NCBI GenBank assembly: GCA_037893245.1
Contig: JBAIAA010000509.1
Span: 682,001 to 746,000 of the forward strand
Length of the DNA stretch: 64,000 nt
Origin: Crossaster papposus
Taxonomy: Eukaryota > Echinodermata > Asteroidea > Velatida > Solasteridae
Direction of reading: 5' to 3'
Of this stretch, positions 1-10,873 are shown piece by piece. Position 1 is the first letter of the stretch, and each line of letters opens with the position of its first letter. A program made the translations under genes and the position numbers. The notes under the pieces are model-generated. The model ran no database searches. It worked only from the letters and a program-made list of their open reading frames with translations, and had not been told where the DNA came from.

Positions 1-377
1 ACCTGAATAGCAGTCTGGGTACTCCACTACAGGAGGGTCATATCTCCTCTGGATGTTACCCCCATTTGTACATTATTTGTTAACATATTATAATTGTTGT
101 TATGTTTGATGTTTGATGTACGGATGGAAATAAAACAAACAAACAAACAAACTAAGGTTTTTACAAACCTTGCAGAGACCCCAATCCAAACTTACATTTT
201 CGTTTTACATTTGAAGCAATTGAACCGACCCAGAAGGTGCCTATCGGCACCAAGAAATATGAAATACTGGGCCTGAAAATGTTGTCCCAAGCAAGTTATA
301 TTGGACAAACGAATTTCACAAAATTCTGCCACAGCCAGTATCAATTGGGGTCTCTGAAAGGTTTGTAAAAAATCTTA

Positions 378-571
378 CGCTCGGTTCAGACAGGCGTTCC
401 ACAGTCGCGCCGAACCAAATGAGTGAATCGAGTCCGAGTCTGAAACGAATAAGGGCGACAAGGCGCGCCAGACGTCGAACAATCGACTGCTGGAGTTGTT
501 AGAGCAACTCAGGAGCGACTTGATTTCAATTTGGTTCGGCGCGACTGAGGAACGCCTGTCTGAACCGAGCG
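378..571. mobile_element. MITE, family G (PIF/Harbinger-like)
   Basis: A 194 bp element with about 41 bp inverted termini starting CGCTCGGTTCAGACAGGCGT, flanked on both sides by TTA (375-377 and 572-574). A 3 bp TTA/TWA duplication is the known signature of PIF/Harbinger transposons; the superfamily call is inference because no transposase is encoded. A second, truncated copy lies at 44733-44892. Confidence 0.8.
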
Positions 572-627
572 TTAGCGTTCTGGAAGGAGCAGCATCCGAA
601 AAATGATCTACGAACAAGCTACATTAC

Positions 628-882
628 CTGTGTTAGTCCAGCTTGCATCCACGAGTAATAGTCGACCATTTTGTGCCCATGATGGACAACCTCCTGAGCT
701 TGTCGCTTAGCTGCCGGCCAGTTTGTTCTCCCTGCTTCCTTGTCGCTGCTAGTCCGACATCTCGCCAACATCCATCTTGACAACTGATGAGATTGCTTTC
801 TCAGTCTTTGAAGATGTGTCCGTTGATGATGGTTTATACACGGTTGCCAAAGACAGAAGAACCTTATAAATACTCTCATGGT
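628..882 (-). CDS. possible internal exon, unknown product
   Basis: A 255 bp minus-strand interval that is open in one frame for all 85 codons. It is preceded by a pyrimidine-rich stretch and CAG acceptor and followed by CAG/GTAATG, a usable donor. It is not part of the FERM gene, which ends at 10874, so it would belong to a different gene continuing left of the window. No domain is recognised. A second frame reads a plausible hydrophilic peptide ending at a stop about halfway through, so the frame is uncertain. It may equally be a chance ORF. Confidence 0.25.
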
Positions 883-1431
883 CTGGATGTTGATGCAGTC
901 AGTAAAAATAAAACAGGTTAAGAATATTTTTGACCCGGAGAAGAATTGAACCACTCCTTATTACTAAAAAAAACATAGGTCCGACAGGGTTGATTATAAG
1001 CACAGCAAGTGCATGGCCATGTCATCAGTAATTTCAGTTAAGATATATCCCTCTGGGTTAAACTTGGGACTGCTAGTTTTCATAAATCTGGTCGATTTCG
1101 CCCCCTTTACTATCTGTTTACCAGTATTAAGTGGGAGTACGTATACATTAGACCACGTTCTACCCAGAAAATGGTCGAGCCCTCACCGCAGCACATGACC
1201 TTACAAAAACATGAGAACAATGCGTCGGTCTGGTTTCCAAGGCAAAATCATTCTGACTAGTACATGTAGACGCATGGGCATATATAGTCAGTCAAGAGGA
1301 CCAGACTAAGCAATATCCTGCCGGTGATGCCAGGATAAATTAACGTGTCGCGTCAAGTCAGTTGGCGAGTAAAAATTCAGATTTCACCACAAATTGTCAT
1401 ATAAATCCGCCCCGTGAGTCTTAGTCCAGTG
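883..1431. other. non-coding spacer
   Basis: I see no gene, RNA gene or clear repeat here. It separates the weak exon candidate from the left inverted terminus of the composite element. Confidence 0.4.
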
Positions 1432-1498
1432 GCTTAGCGCCAATTTTTGGCAAAATCGTGACCCGCCGGATTAAAGCACCAAACTTGGCACACTTGTT

Positions 1499-1975
1499 CT
1501 ATAGGACCCACTGAACAATTCTAGAGGGGGGTGCCCGGCTTAGGTGACCTAGGTCAAGGTCAGGCCGAGGTCAAAGGTCACATGTTAAATAATATTTTAT
1601 AAATTCAGATAAGATTGCAAATAAAGGCTGCCAAGCTAGATTTGAAGGCACTAAATTGTTTGCACGTGTTCTATAAGACCAACATAATCACCCTAGAGGG
1701 GGTGTACAGTTTTGGTGACCTAGGTCAAGGTCAGGCCGAGGTCAAAGGTCACATGTTAAATAATATTTTATAAATTCAGATAAGATTGCAAATAAAGGCT
1801 GCCAAGCTAGATTTGAAGGCACTAAATTGTTTGCACGTGTTCTATAAGACCAACATAATCACCCTAGAGGGGGTGTACAGTTTTGGTGACCTAGGTCAAG
1901 GTCAGGTCAAAGTTCATATGACATATATTACTGAAGAAATTACTGTAGAAATGCAGATATGATTGCAAATCAAAG
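1499..1975 (+). repeat. tandem repeat array, left terminus (about 171 bp unit)
   Basis: The landmark CTATARGACC recurs at 1499, 1671 and 1842, giving a period of 171-172 bp over roughly three units. The second and third units are almost identical over most of their length. Each contains TGACCTAGGTCAAGGTCA followed in the first two by a direct repeat of AGGTCA. The same units recur inverted at 5640-6348. Confidence 0.85.
1568..1751. promoter_or_regulatory. DR1-type AGGTCA repeats in the left array
   Basis: AGGTCA-A-AGGTCA occurs at 1568-1580 and 1739-1751. A direct repeat spaced by one base (DR1) is the classical binding site of RXR heterodimers, HNF4 and COUP-type nuclear receptors. TCAAGGTCA (the ERR/SF1 extended half site) lies just upstream in each unit. 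Matching sites in reverse orientation lie at 5711-5723, 6031-6043 and 6200-6212. Receptor binding is inference. Confidence 0.35.
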
Positions 1976-1978
1976 TTT

Positions 1979-4209
1979 TTGTGCATACCACCTCTAACCA
2001 AAAGTGAGGGTCAAGAAAAGTATGCCTATGTGAAAAATCTATCAGACGCTCAACTCTCCCACATTGAACTTGTAGCATTGGGCAGGGGCCTTAACTTCAT
2101 CCCGACCCCCCAAAAACCAAAAAGGTCGACCATCCTTCGCCATTCCCGATCCTTCTTCAGAAAGATGAGATTACGGTTAAGAATGGCAGGGAGAGTCAGA
2201 CCTATAAGCTCATCACACCCGTTCAAACTACCTTCAACTTGGACTCCCCAACCTACCTTCAATCTAAACCTAGAGTCATATATTGAAGGCACTCTGGAGG
2301 AACTATCCAGACTGAAAATTCAAAATGTCAAACTAAATACATGTATAACAAAAGCAGAACGTGTTGCGCTATCTGGCCTTAAGAAAAGACAGGATATTAT
2401 CATCAAACAATTCGATAAAGGCCGCGGTGTGTGCGTCCTTAACAAACAAGACTACATACGTGAAGGGACACGACAATTAACAGGCCCCCACTATGAAGAA
2501 ATTAACAGGGACTTGACCGATGAAACCGCGGAATTAGTCTCTCAAGCCATACGCCAACTCTACGTGGACGGACTCATATCGAAAGACATATCGGAGTTTC
2601 TTAACCCCCGCAACCACGACATTAAAACACCTTGCCTTTACCTCCTACCGAAAGTTCACAAAAAAGTACCAGAAGGAACACGGTTCGTGGGGAGGCCAAT
2701 CATTAGTGGTTGCGGAGGACCGACTCAATCCATATCCAAATACATAGACTATTTTTTGCTCCCAATTGTCAAACAGCAAAGCACATACACACGCGATTCT
2801 GGGCATGTGCTTGAAAAACTAAAAAACCTGACATTGGAGCAAGATAACTTATTGATGACACTGGATATAGTATCCATGTACACTAACTGCCCACAAGATG
2901 AGGCAATTGAATCAGTTTGTGACGCACTTGCAATGGCCGATGACAGACTATACGCAATACCCAAGCCCACAACAGACCACGCGCGACGTCTCCTTGAACT
3001 CATTATGCGTCTAAACACGTTTGAATTGAATGGCAAGTTTTTCAGACAAAAAATTGGCGTGGCCATGGGCAGCGAATGCAGTCCGGAGATTTGTGACATA
3101 ACTCTATTCAAATACGAACAAGACAAAATCCTCCCTCACAATCCCTCAATTGTGAGCTACATGAGATATAGAGACGATGTTCTCATAATCTTTAACGGAA
3201 ATGAAAAGCAGGCTGTTGACCTAGTGCAATCACTTAATAAAATTCACCCTACGCTGAAGTTCACGTCTGAGATCTCGCACCGCCAAGTCACCTTTCTCGA
3301 CCTTACAAAGGCGAACGATTTATACATGAAGGGATATTGGATACTCGAGTCGCTACCAAAAAAACTGATACATTTCAGTACCTAGCTCGAGATTCAGCAC
3401 ACCCTAAGTCGGTATTTGGCGGATTAATCAAGGGCGAAGTGACCAGATACAAACGTATATGTACCCATTCAAAAGACTTTGAGGAGAGGGTTAAATTCTT
3501 CAAAGACAAACTTCAAAAGCGCGGATACACAAATGAAGACCTAGCTCTCCTTTCTCAAAGGGGAAAGACTCCCGCGGACCCTAAGCGTGAAAAAAAAAAA
3601 AAAAAATATCCCACTGGTGTTCGTCCTACCATACTACCCACATGTCGCGCACCCAGCCCTGAAACGGGCTATCCTCAAACACTGGCCCTTGATTAGCGAA
3701 AACGAATATCTGAATAGGCTATTTGATACCCAACCCATCCTGGCATACAAACGGCACAAAAACATAAAAGATGAACTTGTTCGATCTAGGACTAAAGCAT
3801 CTCCACAATCCAACCAAGAGGAACAAAATCTTGATGAGGAGAATCTGCAAATTCTATTGGAACTATTGAAAGAGTGAGTGAGTGAGTTTTAGGGTTTAAC
3901 GCCGTACCAGCATCAATGGCCATATTCACGGCGGGAACAAATTTCATTCAACAATTTTTTATTTCATTTAACAATTAATGTGAAGAAGTTACAGTTTTTA
4001 GAGGTGGGAGGAAAACCCCAGAAGAATATCCTGGGGAAAAACCCACGGAGTCAGGCAGGGACTGAAAACCCAATCCACATATTGGCCCAGGCCGGATTCG
4101 AACCCGGGTCATAGTGGTGGAAGGCGAGGAAAGAGCCGCTACACCAACCCGACTCCCCTTACTATTGAAAGAACAAAACAATGATCAAAGAAATGGATCT
4201 CAAGACTAA
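1979..4209 (+). pseudogene. Penelope-like retroelement reverse transcriptase, decayed
   Basis: The product is a reverse transcriptase of the Penelope-like (PLE) class. In the first frame (to about 3345) the conserved blocks run in order: GLNFIPTP near residue 40, an HPF segment, a degenerate KPADKG-type block (KQFDKGRG), LLPKVHK, GRPIISGCGGPT, motif A TLDIVSMYTN (Asp296), GVAMGSECSPE, and motif C YRDD (Asp399, Asp400). The frame shifts near 3345 into DTRV-KKTDTFQYL and HPKSV...KGEVTRYKRIC, then again at an A17 run (3590-3606) into the LPYYP...ILAYKRHKNIKD tail. A SINE interrupts the last codons; beyond it the frame resumes and stops at 4207-4209. There is no ATG at 1979 (the codon is TTG) and no GIY-YIG endonuclease, normally C-terminal in this group. 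It is a dead copy or an endonuclease-less lineage. Confidence 0.85.
3874..4160 (-). mobile_element. tRNA-derived SINE inside the PLE coding tail
   Basis: On the minus strand a tRNA-like head (4157 down to about 4085) shows an A-box-like TGGTGTAGCGGCT and a B box GGGTTCGAATCC. It is followed by a body and a 3' tail of repeated CACT. The exact 12 bp target duplication ACTATTGAAAGA flanks it (3862-3873 and 4161-4172). The insertion lies 12 codons before the original PLE stop, so it post-dates the retroelement. Confidence 0.9.
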
Positions 4210-4556
4210 AACAAAATAAATAAGTCAAACCCCCCCCCCCTTGTACTTGCCATGCGTCATATAAACCGACACACAAATAAAAACAAGGAAAGCAAAATGA
4301 ATTATATAAGAGGGTGGTGATGAAGTGCATGATATAGCACAGAAAATATGCCCTGCTCCCCTTCCAAAAAAGGAAAAAAAAGAGGGGACGGCATATTATC
4401 ACCGGTAATAATCAATCACTGTGTGAACTAAAAACAAAGGGACCACTGTGGCAATACACAAACCAGTCATTGCGTCGCCAAAATCAGAGACAGGGTTTGA
4501 AACTCCCGCTTTTAGGGAATGTCTAACCCAATTGGCCTGCAGACGTTTGATGTATT

Positions 4557-5260
4557 TGCCCGTCCACGAACTCCAACCACGGACTGTCATCTAGCAGAGA
4601 TAATGTGGCTAAAACTGACCCCCAGATGCGTGTCTTACACAAAAAAGGAAAAAAGAGTTAAGAATTATGCTCTGGAGAGACCAGTCAAACAGCCACCTTC
4701 TAGCATACCCACTAGTTAACGTACAATTACAGATTTATCTCGGCAGATCAGTCACAAATACAATTCATATGATACTTGTCAGCAGAACCTTTTCCGCGTC
4801 TCAAAAAAATAACGAAAAGCACGGAGGGGTTCTTTTGAAACTTGTACACGAAACACCCCCCCCCCCCCCCCTCCCCCCCATTCCTACAGACTGCAATCTC
4901 GCAGAAAAAAATGTGGCCTGAACTGACCTCCCATGAAGCGTATATCACTAGAAAAAAACTTAAATTAAGAATTACGCTCTGGGCGGGATAGTTACGCAAC
5001 CACACTGCTGGCATACCAGCACATCATAAATTATACAGATTTATCTCTGCAGACCAAGCCACCACCTAAAATCCAATGATACTTCACGCAGCAGAACTGC
5101 TTCAGCATCTCCAAAAAAAATTACGAAAACGATGAGAAAAAGTTCTGACTTGTGACAACTCCCATAAACACCCTCCCCTTCCCACATAGAATGAGTTCTG
5201 ATTCACTGCAGCTAACTCTAGAATTGATCAAAAAAAAGACAAAAAAATTAACTGATCATT
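4557..5260 (+). repeat. tandem repeat of about 305 bp, two units and a partial third
   Basis: The segment at about 4581 (GACTGTCATCTAGCAGAGA) recurs at about 4888 (GACTGCAATCTCGCAGAAA) and weakly near 5195. Shared order: a TAAGAATTAYGCTCTGG block, GCATACC, CAGATTTATCTC, GCAGAAC and a homopolymer-rich end. The units are diverged. It lies between the PLE and the right inverted array and has no convincing ORF. Confidence 0.65.
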
Positions 5261-5639
5261 CCTTGAAGTATGCCTGCATAAACCGGTTTCTCTGTGCTAT
5301 ACCTTCTTGCAAAAGCACTCCATTAGAATTATAATAGCCTCACAGAAAAAGAAAGAAAATTCCACAAAACCCAGTATTACACGTCCTTCACGTTAATGTC
5401 CTTCCCAGGTGACCGAGAATCGCTCTAAAAATTAAAAAAACGTGAGAATTCTGGTCTTTGACAATTATCAAAGTTGTCCAGTGCCTTTAAGCCATCACTT
5501 AAACAACATCACTTTTTCTGTTTGAACATTTCAATCTAAAAAACTCTACAACATATATGGCCGCCATCTTGGATTTATTCAAATAAACATTTGAAATTTT
5601 GATTTAAATTGTTAAGTAGCTTAATTTGTAAGAATCTCC

Positions 5640-6348
5640 ATGTTTGTGGAACCTTTGATTTTTTTCACTTAACCAATCATATCTGCATTTATACAGTTTT
5701 ATATGCCATGTGACCTTTGACCTCGGCCTGACCTTGACCTAGGTCACCCAAACCGGGACCCCATCAAGAATAGTCCTTTAGGTCCTTGAAAACAAGTATA
5801 AGATTTAACCTTGATTTGCAATCATAGATCTGCATTTATGCAGTATTATATGCCTTGTGAACTTTGACCTCAGCCTGACCTTGATAAAGGTCATCCCAAC
5901 CGGACACCCCTTCTATATGGTTCTATTGGCCCTATAGAGCAACTCTACACAATTAAGTGTCTAAAATATTGCTTGTCAACCTTGATTTGCAATCATAATG
6001 TGCATTTAAACAGCATTATTATATGCCACGTGACCTTTGACCTCAGGCTGACTAGGCTAGGTCACCTAAGCCGGGCATCCCTTCTACAACGGTTCTGTTG
6101 GTCCTATAGAACAACTCTACACAAGTTAGTGTCTAAAAAATTGCTTCTCAACCTTGATTTGCCATCAATATCCGCATTCAAACATAATTACATGCCACGT
6201 GACCTTTGACCTCATGCTGACCTTGACCTAGGTCACCTAAGCCGGGCACCCCCCTCTAGAATTGTTCAGTGGGTCATATAGAACAAGTGTGCCAAGTTTG
6301 GTGCTTTAATCCGGCGGGTCACGATTTTTTCACTAAGCCACCGGACTA
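5640..6348 (-). repeat. tandem repeat array, right inverted terminus
   Basis: Four units of roughly 165-170 bp carry the reverse complement of the left array, each with TGACCTTTGACCT or a degenerate form near 5711, 5850, 6031 and 6200. The outermost unit continues into the shared terminal sequence ending at 6348, pairing with the left end at 1432. Confidence 0.8.
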
Positions 6349-6368
6349 TCTAGAGCTGTAGACCATCA

Positions 6369-6430
6369 CAGTACGTACATCATCATGATGTCATGCTGGC
6401 CAGCATGACATCATGATGATGTACGTGCTG
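6369..6430. repeat. 62 bp near-perfect palindrome
   Basis: Two 31 bp arms meet without a spacer at 6399/6400 around CTGGCCAG, with one mismatch in the whole structure. The arms contain CATCATCATGATGTCATG. It lies just outside the right terminus of the composite element. Confidence 0.9.
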
Positions 6431-7927
6431 TTTTTATGTAAATGTTTGAGAAAGTGGAGTTATAACTAGTCTGAACATAGTCCGAAAAATTAAAGCCTCA
6501 ATTCAAACATTGTCAAATCCCATTGAGTTTATAACGGGGTCCTGATGAGTCTCGTGGAAAGGCAGACGGGACGGTGCCTAACATTTTTGGAAACTAAATC
6601 ATGGTGTATCTACTACCATGATTGACCTAGCTACTTCGTTTTAGTTTACAATACCGTGGAGGAATAAGAAGGTGGAATTACCTGTTTAATTCGGTCGTCT
6701 GGTTCTAGTTTCCGAGTGATCAGAACTATTGAGATATTTCGACAGAACATTAGATTTACAGAATCACGCTCTAGTCCTAGTTCGGGGTTAGGTACTCTTG
6801 ACTTTACATCCGACTGTTTTTCACAATAAAGTGTTGCACTTGCAGACCAACCGAGTACAGACCGTTTTTGCACATGTTTGCAATATATTGGCGCCCTCTC
6901 TAGCTTGCCGGCCAGATAGAGCGCAATCAACATCGGGGGAAAAAAGAGGGCTTTTTGAATCCCTGGGCCTGGCCGGAAGTTGTCGATCTCCAATCTTGGC
7001 TCCCAACTGCAGGAACATCCAGCCACATGGTGCCTGTTGTGCTTCAGAAAAAAATTCAATTGATTCAAATGGACCAAAAAGTTAGAATAAATTCATTTGC
7101 TTCTACTTCGTTTTGCTTCACGGTGATGAAATATGGAGGCGAAGACGAAGCAAATTTTTCGAAAAACCCCTTCATCTTACTTTGGCATATGGATGGACGG
7201 TTCATCCAACTTTAACTTTAGTGAGAATATAGTTTCACCAACCTTGGACTTAAAGAAGAGAACTAACTACCCTCATTATTGAATCTACTAAAGCAAAACA
7301 TGACGTGACAAAAAAGGGGAAAACTGCAGTTATTGCAACTCCTCTCACCCCACTATTCATAAACAACAAATTAAATAAATAAAAATCAACATAAAAGTCG
7401 AATCATCAATAGTTTCTGGTTTATTCCAGTTTGTATTCATGAGAATATAATTAATAATCAGGAGAATATAAAATACATCTGCATGAACAATACAGCTTAC
7501 AATACATTACAAACTTGTTAAAACCTTATGCGAATTAATACGAGAGTTTACAATACTCAAAGTTATTTCTCTCCCCTCCCCCTTCAAAAAAACCAAAACT
7601 ACACCACATTTTGGTGATAAAAATATAGGTATATATTGCAGGATATATATCATATAAAATATGCCACTTCATTAACCAAACCCAGGCACATAAAATTTGC
7701 CCATTTTGCTGACTTTTAAGACAAAAATGTTTTAAACTTGTTAAAAATAATTGTATACATAGTTTTTGTACAAACCCTGTTCAAAAGTGATCCAATATTT
7801 GCATACTTGTTGAAAGTGAATGTAATAATGTTTAATCATGATTTTATTGGGGTTTTTTTGCATTTCAAGACGAATACTGACTGTGACTATGAGACAATTA
7901 CATCCATATTACAGTAACAAATTTTAC
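6431..7927. other. non-coding interval
   Basis: No supported gene or RNA. It includes a short CCRTGGAGGAATAAGAAGG motif at about 6654 that recurs at 60967, and an AT-rich tract from about 7370. Confidence 0.4.
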
Positions 7928-8290
7928 TTAAAGATAGGATACACCAATTGCAGATATCGGAAATGTTTACTTTTTTTAGAAAATGTTTACTTATTTGAAA
8001 ATAAAAAATGATTGTAGACATCTAGCAAAATGATTGCGCTAGATATCCTATACTTGTTCCGAAAACAATTATTCACGATCGCCGGAAGGCGACTGCAAAA
8101 GAACTAAGAACATAACCCACTGCCCGACGCCAGTTGAAAACACACGGCTTTTTTCTTGCTTTTCTCGGCATCCACGATTGTGAAACTTTGATCAGGTCAG
8201 TTAAACGATATTTACTAAAAAATACAACCCTCCAAATCCAGCCTTTCAGGATAATTCTAGCAATTACCAATTGGTGTATCATACCTTTAA
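7928..8290. mobile_element. MITE, family A (TTAA, piggyBac-like), full copy
   Basis: Bounded by TTAA at 7928-7931 and 8287-8290, with ends AGATAGGATACACC and GGTGTATCATACCT. The body carries GCGCTAGATATCC and a GCGATCG-type core shared with all family A copies. TTAA target duplications are typical of piggyBac. Other copies: 15599-15836, 30442-30619, 33543-33635, 35090-35480, 44892-45081, 45711-46126, 46278-46368, 46730-47086, 49155-50143 and 58935-59230. Confidence 0.8.
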
Positions 8291-8734
8291 CACACATTAT
8301 GCTCTGTATGAAATTCAAGTGTAAAATTTCTGTGTCGGTGAAAGCAATGCATGATCCCAACTTCTCAGAGACGATTTGATTGGATAATTTGTGATGATAA
8401 AATTTTTTACCTGGTGCCCACAGGGCACCAACCTGATACCATCATACCAAAAAAGGTTTGTAATCCATAAATGGTGTGTGAAGTACACATGCGCATCATG
8501 TATCAGGATATACATCAGGATGAATGAAAACACAATGGCAATTCAAATTGTGACTCGGCTTCGAAATCTTAGAATATTTTTTTTGTTCTCGGAATATACA
8601 GCATTTGTAAAGATAAAACTTCATCGGGTTAGATCAACTTAAAACCGGACTAAAAAGTAGACATGGATAGTAATGCTGTGTCTGGAACGGCTATGTCTAT
8701 TGTCAGCCTGATCATCTGATCATGCGTAGTTGTC

Positions 8735-8925
8735 AGGGATGTAGTCAAGTCCATCTCAAGTCCCTGTAAGTTCATCACAAGTCCTCTGGTTTCACTTCAA
8801 ACTACAAGCTTTTCAAATGAGCTTTGACAAAAGCATTCCTTTGTCATTGTTCAACCAGTTACTTGTGACTGGCTTTATGAAAGGACTTTTGAAAGGACTT
8901 GTGCAAGGACTTGCAGGGACTCGAA
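8735..8925. mobile_element. short inverted-repeat element
   Basis: Arms rich in AAGTCCCTG and ACAAGTCCT (8735-8785) are mirrored by AGGACTTGTGCAAGGACTTG (8895-8925). There is no coding capacity. The single copy in this window makes the boundaries approximate. Confidence 0.5.
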
Positions 8926-9459
8926 TACAACTCTGGTAGTTGTAATGGGTGAACAATCAGCCATAGACAAGAGATCCGGATGCGGCCTTATAATGACATT
9001 CTAAATCAATGCATCCTGTAATGATGTAAACAAAAATGTAGCGTGGCAACCACTGTAAAAAAAAAAATTACGCTAACGTAAAACTTTTCAAATATTCAAA
9101 AATGACCCAAGTTACTGTTTGTACATCACCAATACACATTAACCATCACTTCACAGTCATATTCCAGTGAGCATGTACACTCACAAGGCAAAAGTACAAG
9201 TACATGTAGAAGCATTCCTCAATTTCCTTTACTGATAATAATACAATAATTTCAACATTTTCAACGAAACACACTTTCACGGAACTCCACGTACTGTAAT
9301 TGGCATGATCGGGACGGAATGTTAATGCATTCACAAATACAGATTTCTCTTTACTATCTTACTGTTTCGGGCAGAAGTAATAACCAATCATTTCTGAGGT
9401 TTTTTTAAAAAGAAATGTGTCTAGCATCAAACTCTCCGGAAAGTCTACCAATACTGTCT

Positions 9460-9660
9460 ACCTAATACTGAACCCGTTTAGCGGTTCTCGATTTGTTTTT
9501 CAGTAGCTGGGTTGTGCGTGAATGTACATTCATGAGAAAGAACACAAAGAACTGTTGTTCTCAACCAACTCGCCAATACCTTAGTTGGTAGAGGCGAGCT
9601 ATGGATCGAAAAGGTCTGTGGTTCGAATCCGGCTATCGTTAACATTTATCGTTTTCTTCG
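9460..9660 (+). mobile_element. tRNA-derived SINE, first copy
   Basis: TAGCGGTTCTCGAT leads into a tRNA-like head with an A-box-like TTAGTTGGTAGAGG and a B box GGTTCGAATCC. It then runs into a shared TATCGTTAACRTTTRTC tail. The same order recurs at 17805-18005. It does not fold as a complete, functional tRNA by eye. Confidence 0.65.
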
Positions 9661-9732
9661 CCAAATGGTCTTGTGGATTATTATAACCATAGAGCAAGCA
9701 AGGCTGAGGGCAAACCGGGTTAGGCGTGTCCA

Positions 9733-9847
9733 AATTGCTGGTTTTGACTGTGACTGCAGCTGTTGCTATGCTGTTGCTAAGGGCAGTAATTGTCTGCTCT
9801 TAGTAACAGCATAGCAACAGCCAAAGTCACAACCAAAGCCAGCAATT
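9733..9847. repeat. 115 bp hairpin with about 50 bp arms
   Basis: Starts AATTGCTGGTTTTGACTGTG and ends with the matching inverse ...CCAGCAATT. The inner arms pair TTGCTATGCTGTTGCTAAG with its reverse complement around a short AATTG-like loop. It has the form of a very small MITE. Confidence 0.75.
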
Positions 9848-10317
9848 CGAACACGACATTAGGTTACCTACACGAGAAAGTTTATAGTGACTTCCCAACT
9901 GTGCTTGTATGTTTTGCTAAATATGAAGAAGAGTTGAACAATGATTTCATGCACTGCAGCCATCTTCAACTTATCTTTTTAACAGTAAAGGCCATTTTAT
10001 TCTCAAAGCGAGACTAGTGCAAACATGAAACCGCTGAAGTTAGCTCAAGTGATTTAAGGCTAAAGGCCGGTTCATACTCGGTGCGAACACTAACGCGAAA
10101 CTGGCAATTTTTCGTGCTGCAAATTCGCAACAGTAAAACACATTTGAACAGTGGCGAGTTTTGCAGCAAATGCTTTATGACGTCAAATTCGCTTCGCATT
10201 CGTATTCACATGAAGTATGAACCAGCCTTTCAGCTGAATACATTTCATGATACATGAATTGACCTTAACTATGAATGAACATGGCGATTCTGGCGGAATA
10301 TAAGCACCCTACTCCCA

Positions 10318-10566
10318 GGGCCATTTTCATAGAGCTGCTAAACACACAAAAAATGCTTAGCACAAACACGTCTTGCTCATCAGTAAAAACAGGTTACCAG
10401 CCAAAACTCCATGTGCTTTTCATGCTAAGCAAAACCTGCTGAATATCGATCCACAATTTGGTGTGACTGTTCCATCCAGAAACATTGTGATATTAAGATC
10501 AAAATCTGTCTACAAATACTGGGTTCTCTTTAGCAGCTTTTTCTTCAAAGATGAGCAGCTCTGAAA
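10318..10566. mobile_element. MITE, family F
   Basis: The terminus GGCCATTTTCATAGAGCTGC and repeated TGCTAAGC/TTAGCAC motifs are shared with 13962-14206 and 42688-42930. The right end has decayed to GAGCAGCTCTGAAACGAATT. It is non-coding and lies downstream of the FERM gene. Confidence 0.65.
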
Positions 10567-10634
10567 CGAATTGGTAGATTCAAAATAAAATTAGCAGTAA
10601 ACAAAATTTTAACAAATTTCCTGTAAATCTCCAG

Positions 10635-10852
10635 TTAACCAGTTCGCGCCGGGAATATTTTGACATCGACATGATCCGAGAAGGATTCAGGCCGGCATCT
10701 GTGGGTAGCACACCCTATTATATCCCAGGCTCGCTTGCGAGTCGGTCGTTGACAGATAATTCTGACCTTGCTCGTGACAGGTTTATTCATCACCCGTTTT
10801 GAATTCCAGAAAAACTGTACATGTATACACGGAATCCGACACGAAATGTTAG
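10635..10852. mobile_element. MITE, family B (TTAA), decayed copy
   Basis: The left end TTAACCAGTTCGCGCCGGGA matches other family B copies, and the body keeps GCACACCC-like and CCGTTTTGAATT blocks. The right end is diverged. It sits just 3' of the FERM gene stop (10874) and may be part of its 3' UTR; TTTATT at 10782-10787 reads AATAAA on the minus strand inside it. Confidence 0.6.
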
Positions 10853-10873
10853 GGAAATTTCAACATGTCACTG

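Larger units (their letters stand above)
1432..6348. mobile_element. composite element with long inverted termini enclosing a Penelope-like RT
   Basis: The left end reads TAGTCCAGTGGCTTAG and the right end is its near-exact reverse complement, TAGTCCGGTGGCTTAG. Both termini are long (about 1432-1975 and 5640-6348) and built from the same tandem units in opposite orientation. TCT flanks both ends (1429-1431, 6349-6351), a possible but weak 3 bp target duplication. Inside are a decayed Penelope-type reverse transcriptase, a SINE and an unrelated tandem repeat. Either a large foldback DNA transposon received a Penelope insertion, or the inverted arrays are the element's own terminal repeats. Confidence 0.6.

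Noticed and set aside
6541..6585. CTGATGAG followed by GTCT...AGAC, resembling a hammerhead ribozyme core (PLEs often carry hammerheads)
   Set aside because: The conserved GAAA is GGGA here and neither helix I nor a sound helix III could be formed, so it is at best a dead relic.
9567..9640. Possible functional tRNA genes at this and similar A/B-box sites (11930, 14745, 27735)
   Set aside because: A and B boxes are present but acceptor stems do not pair well and the same flanks recur, so SINE heads explain them better.
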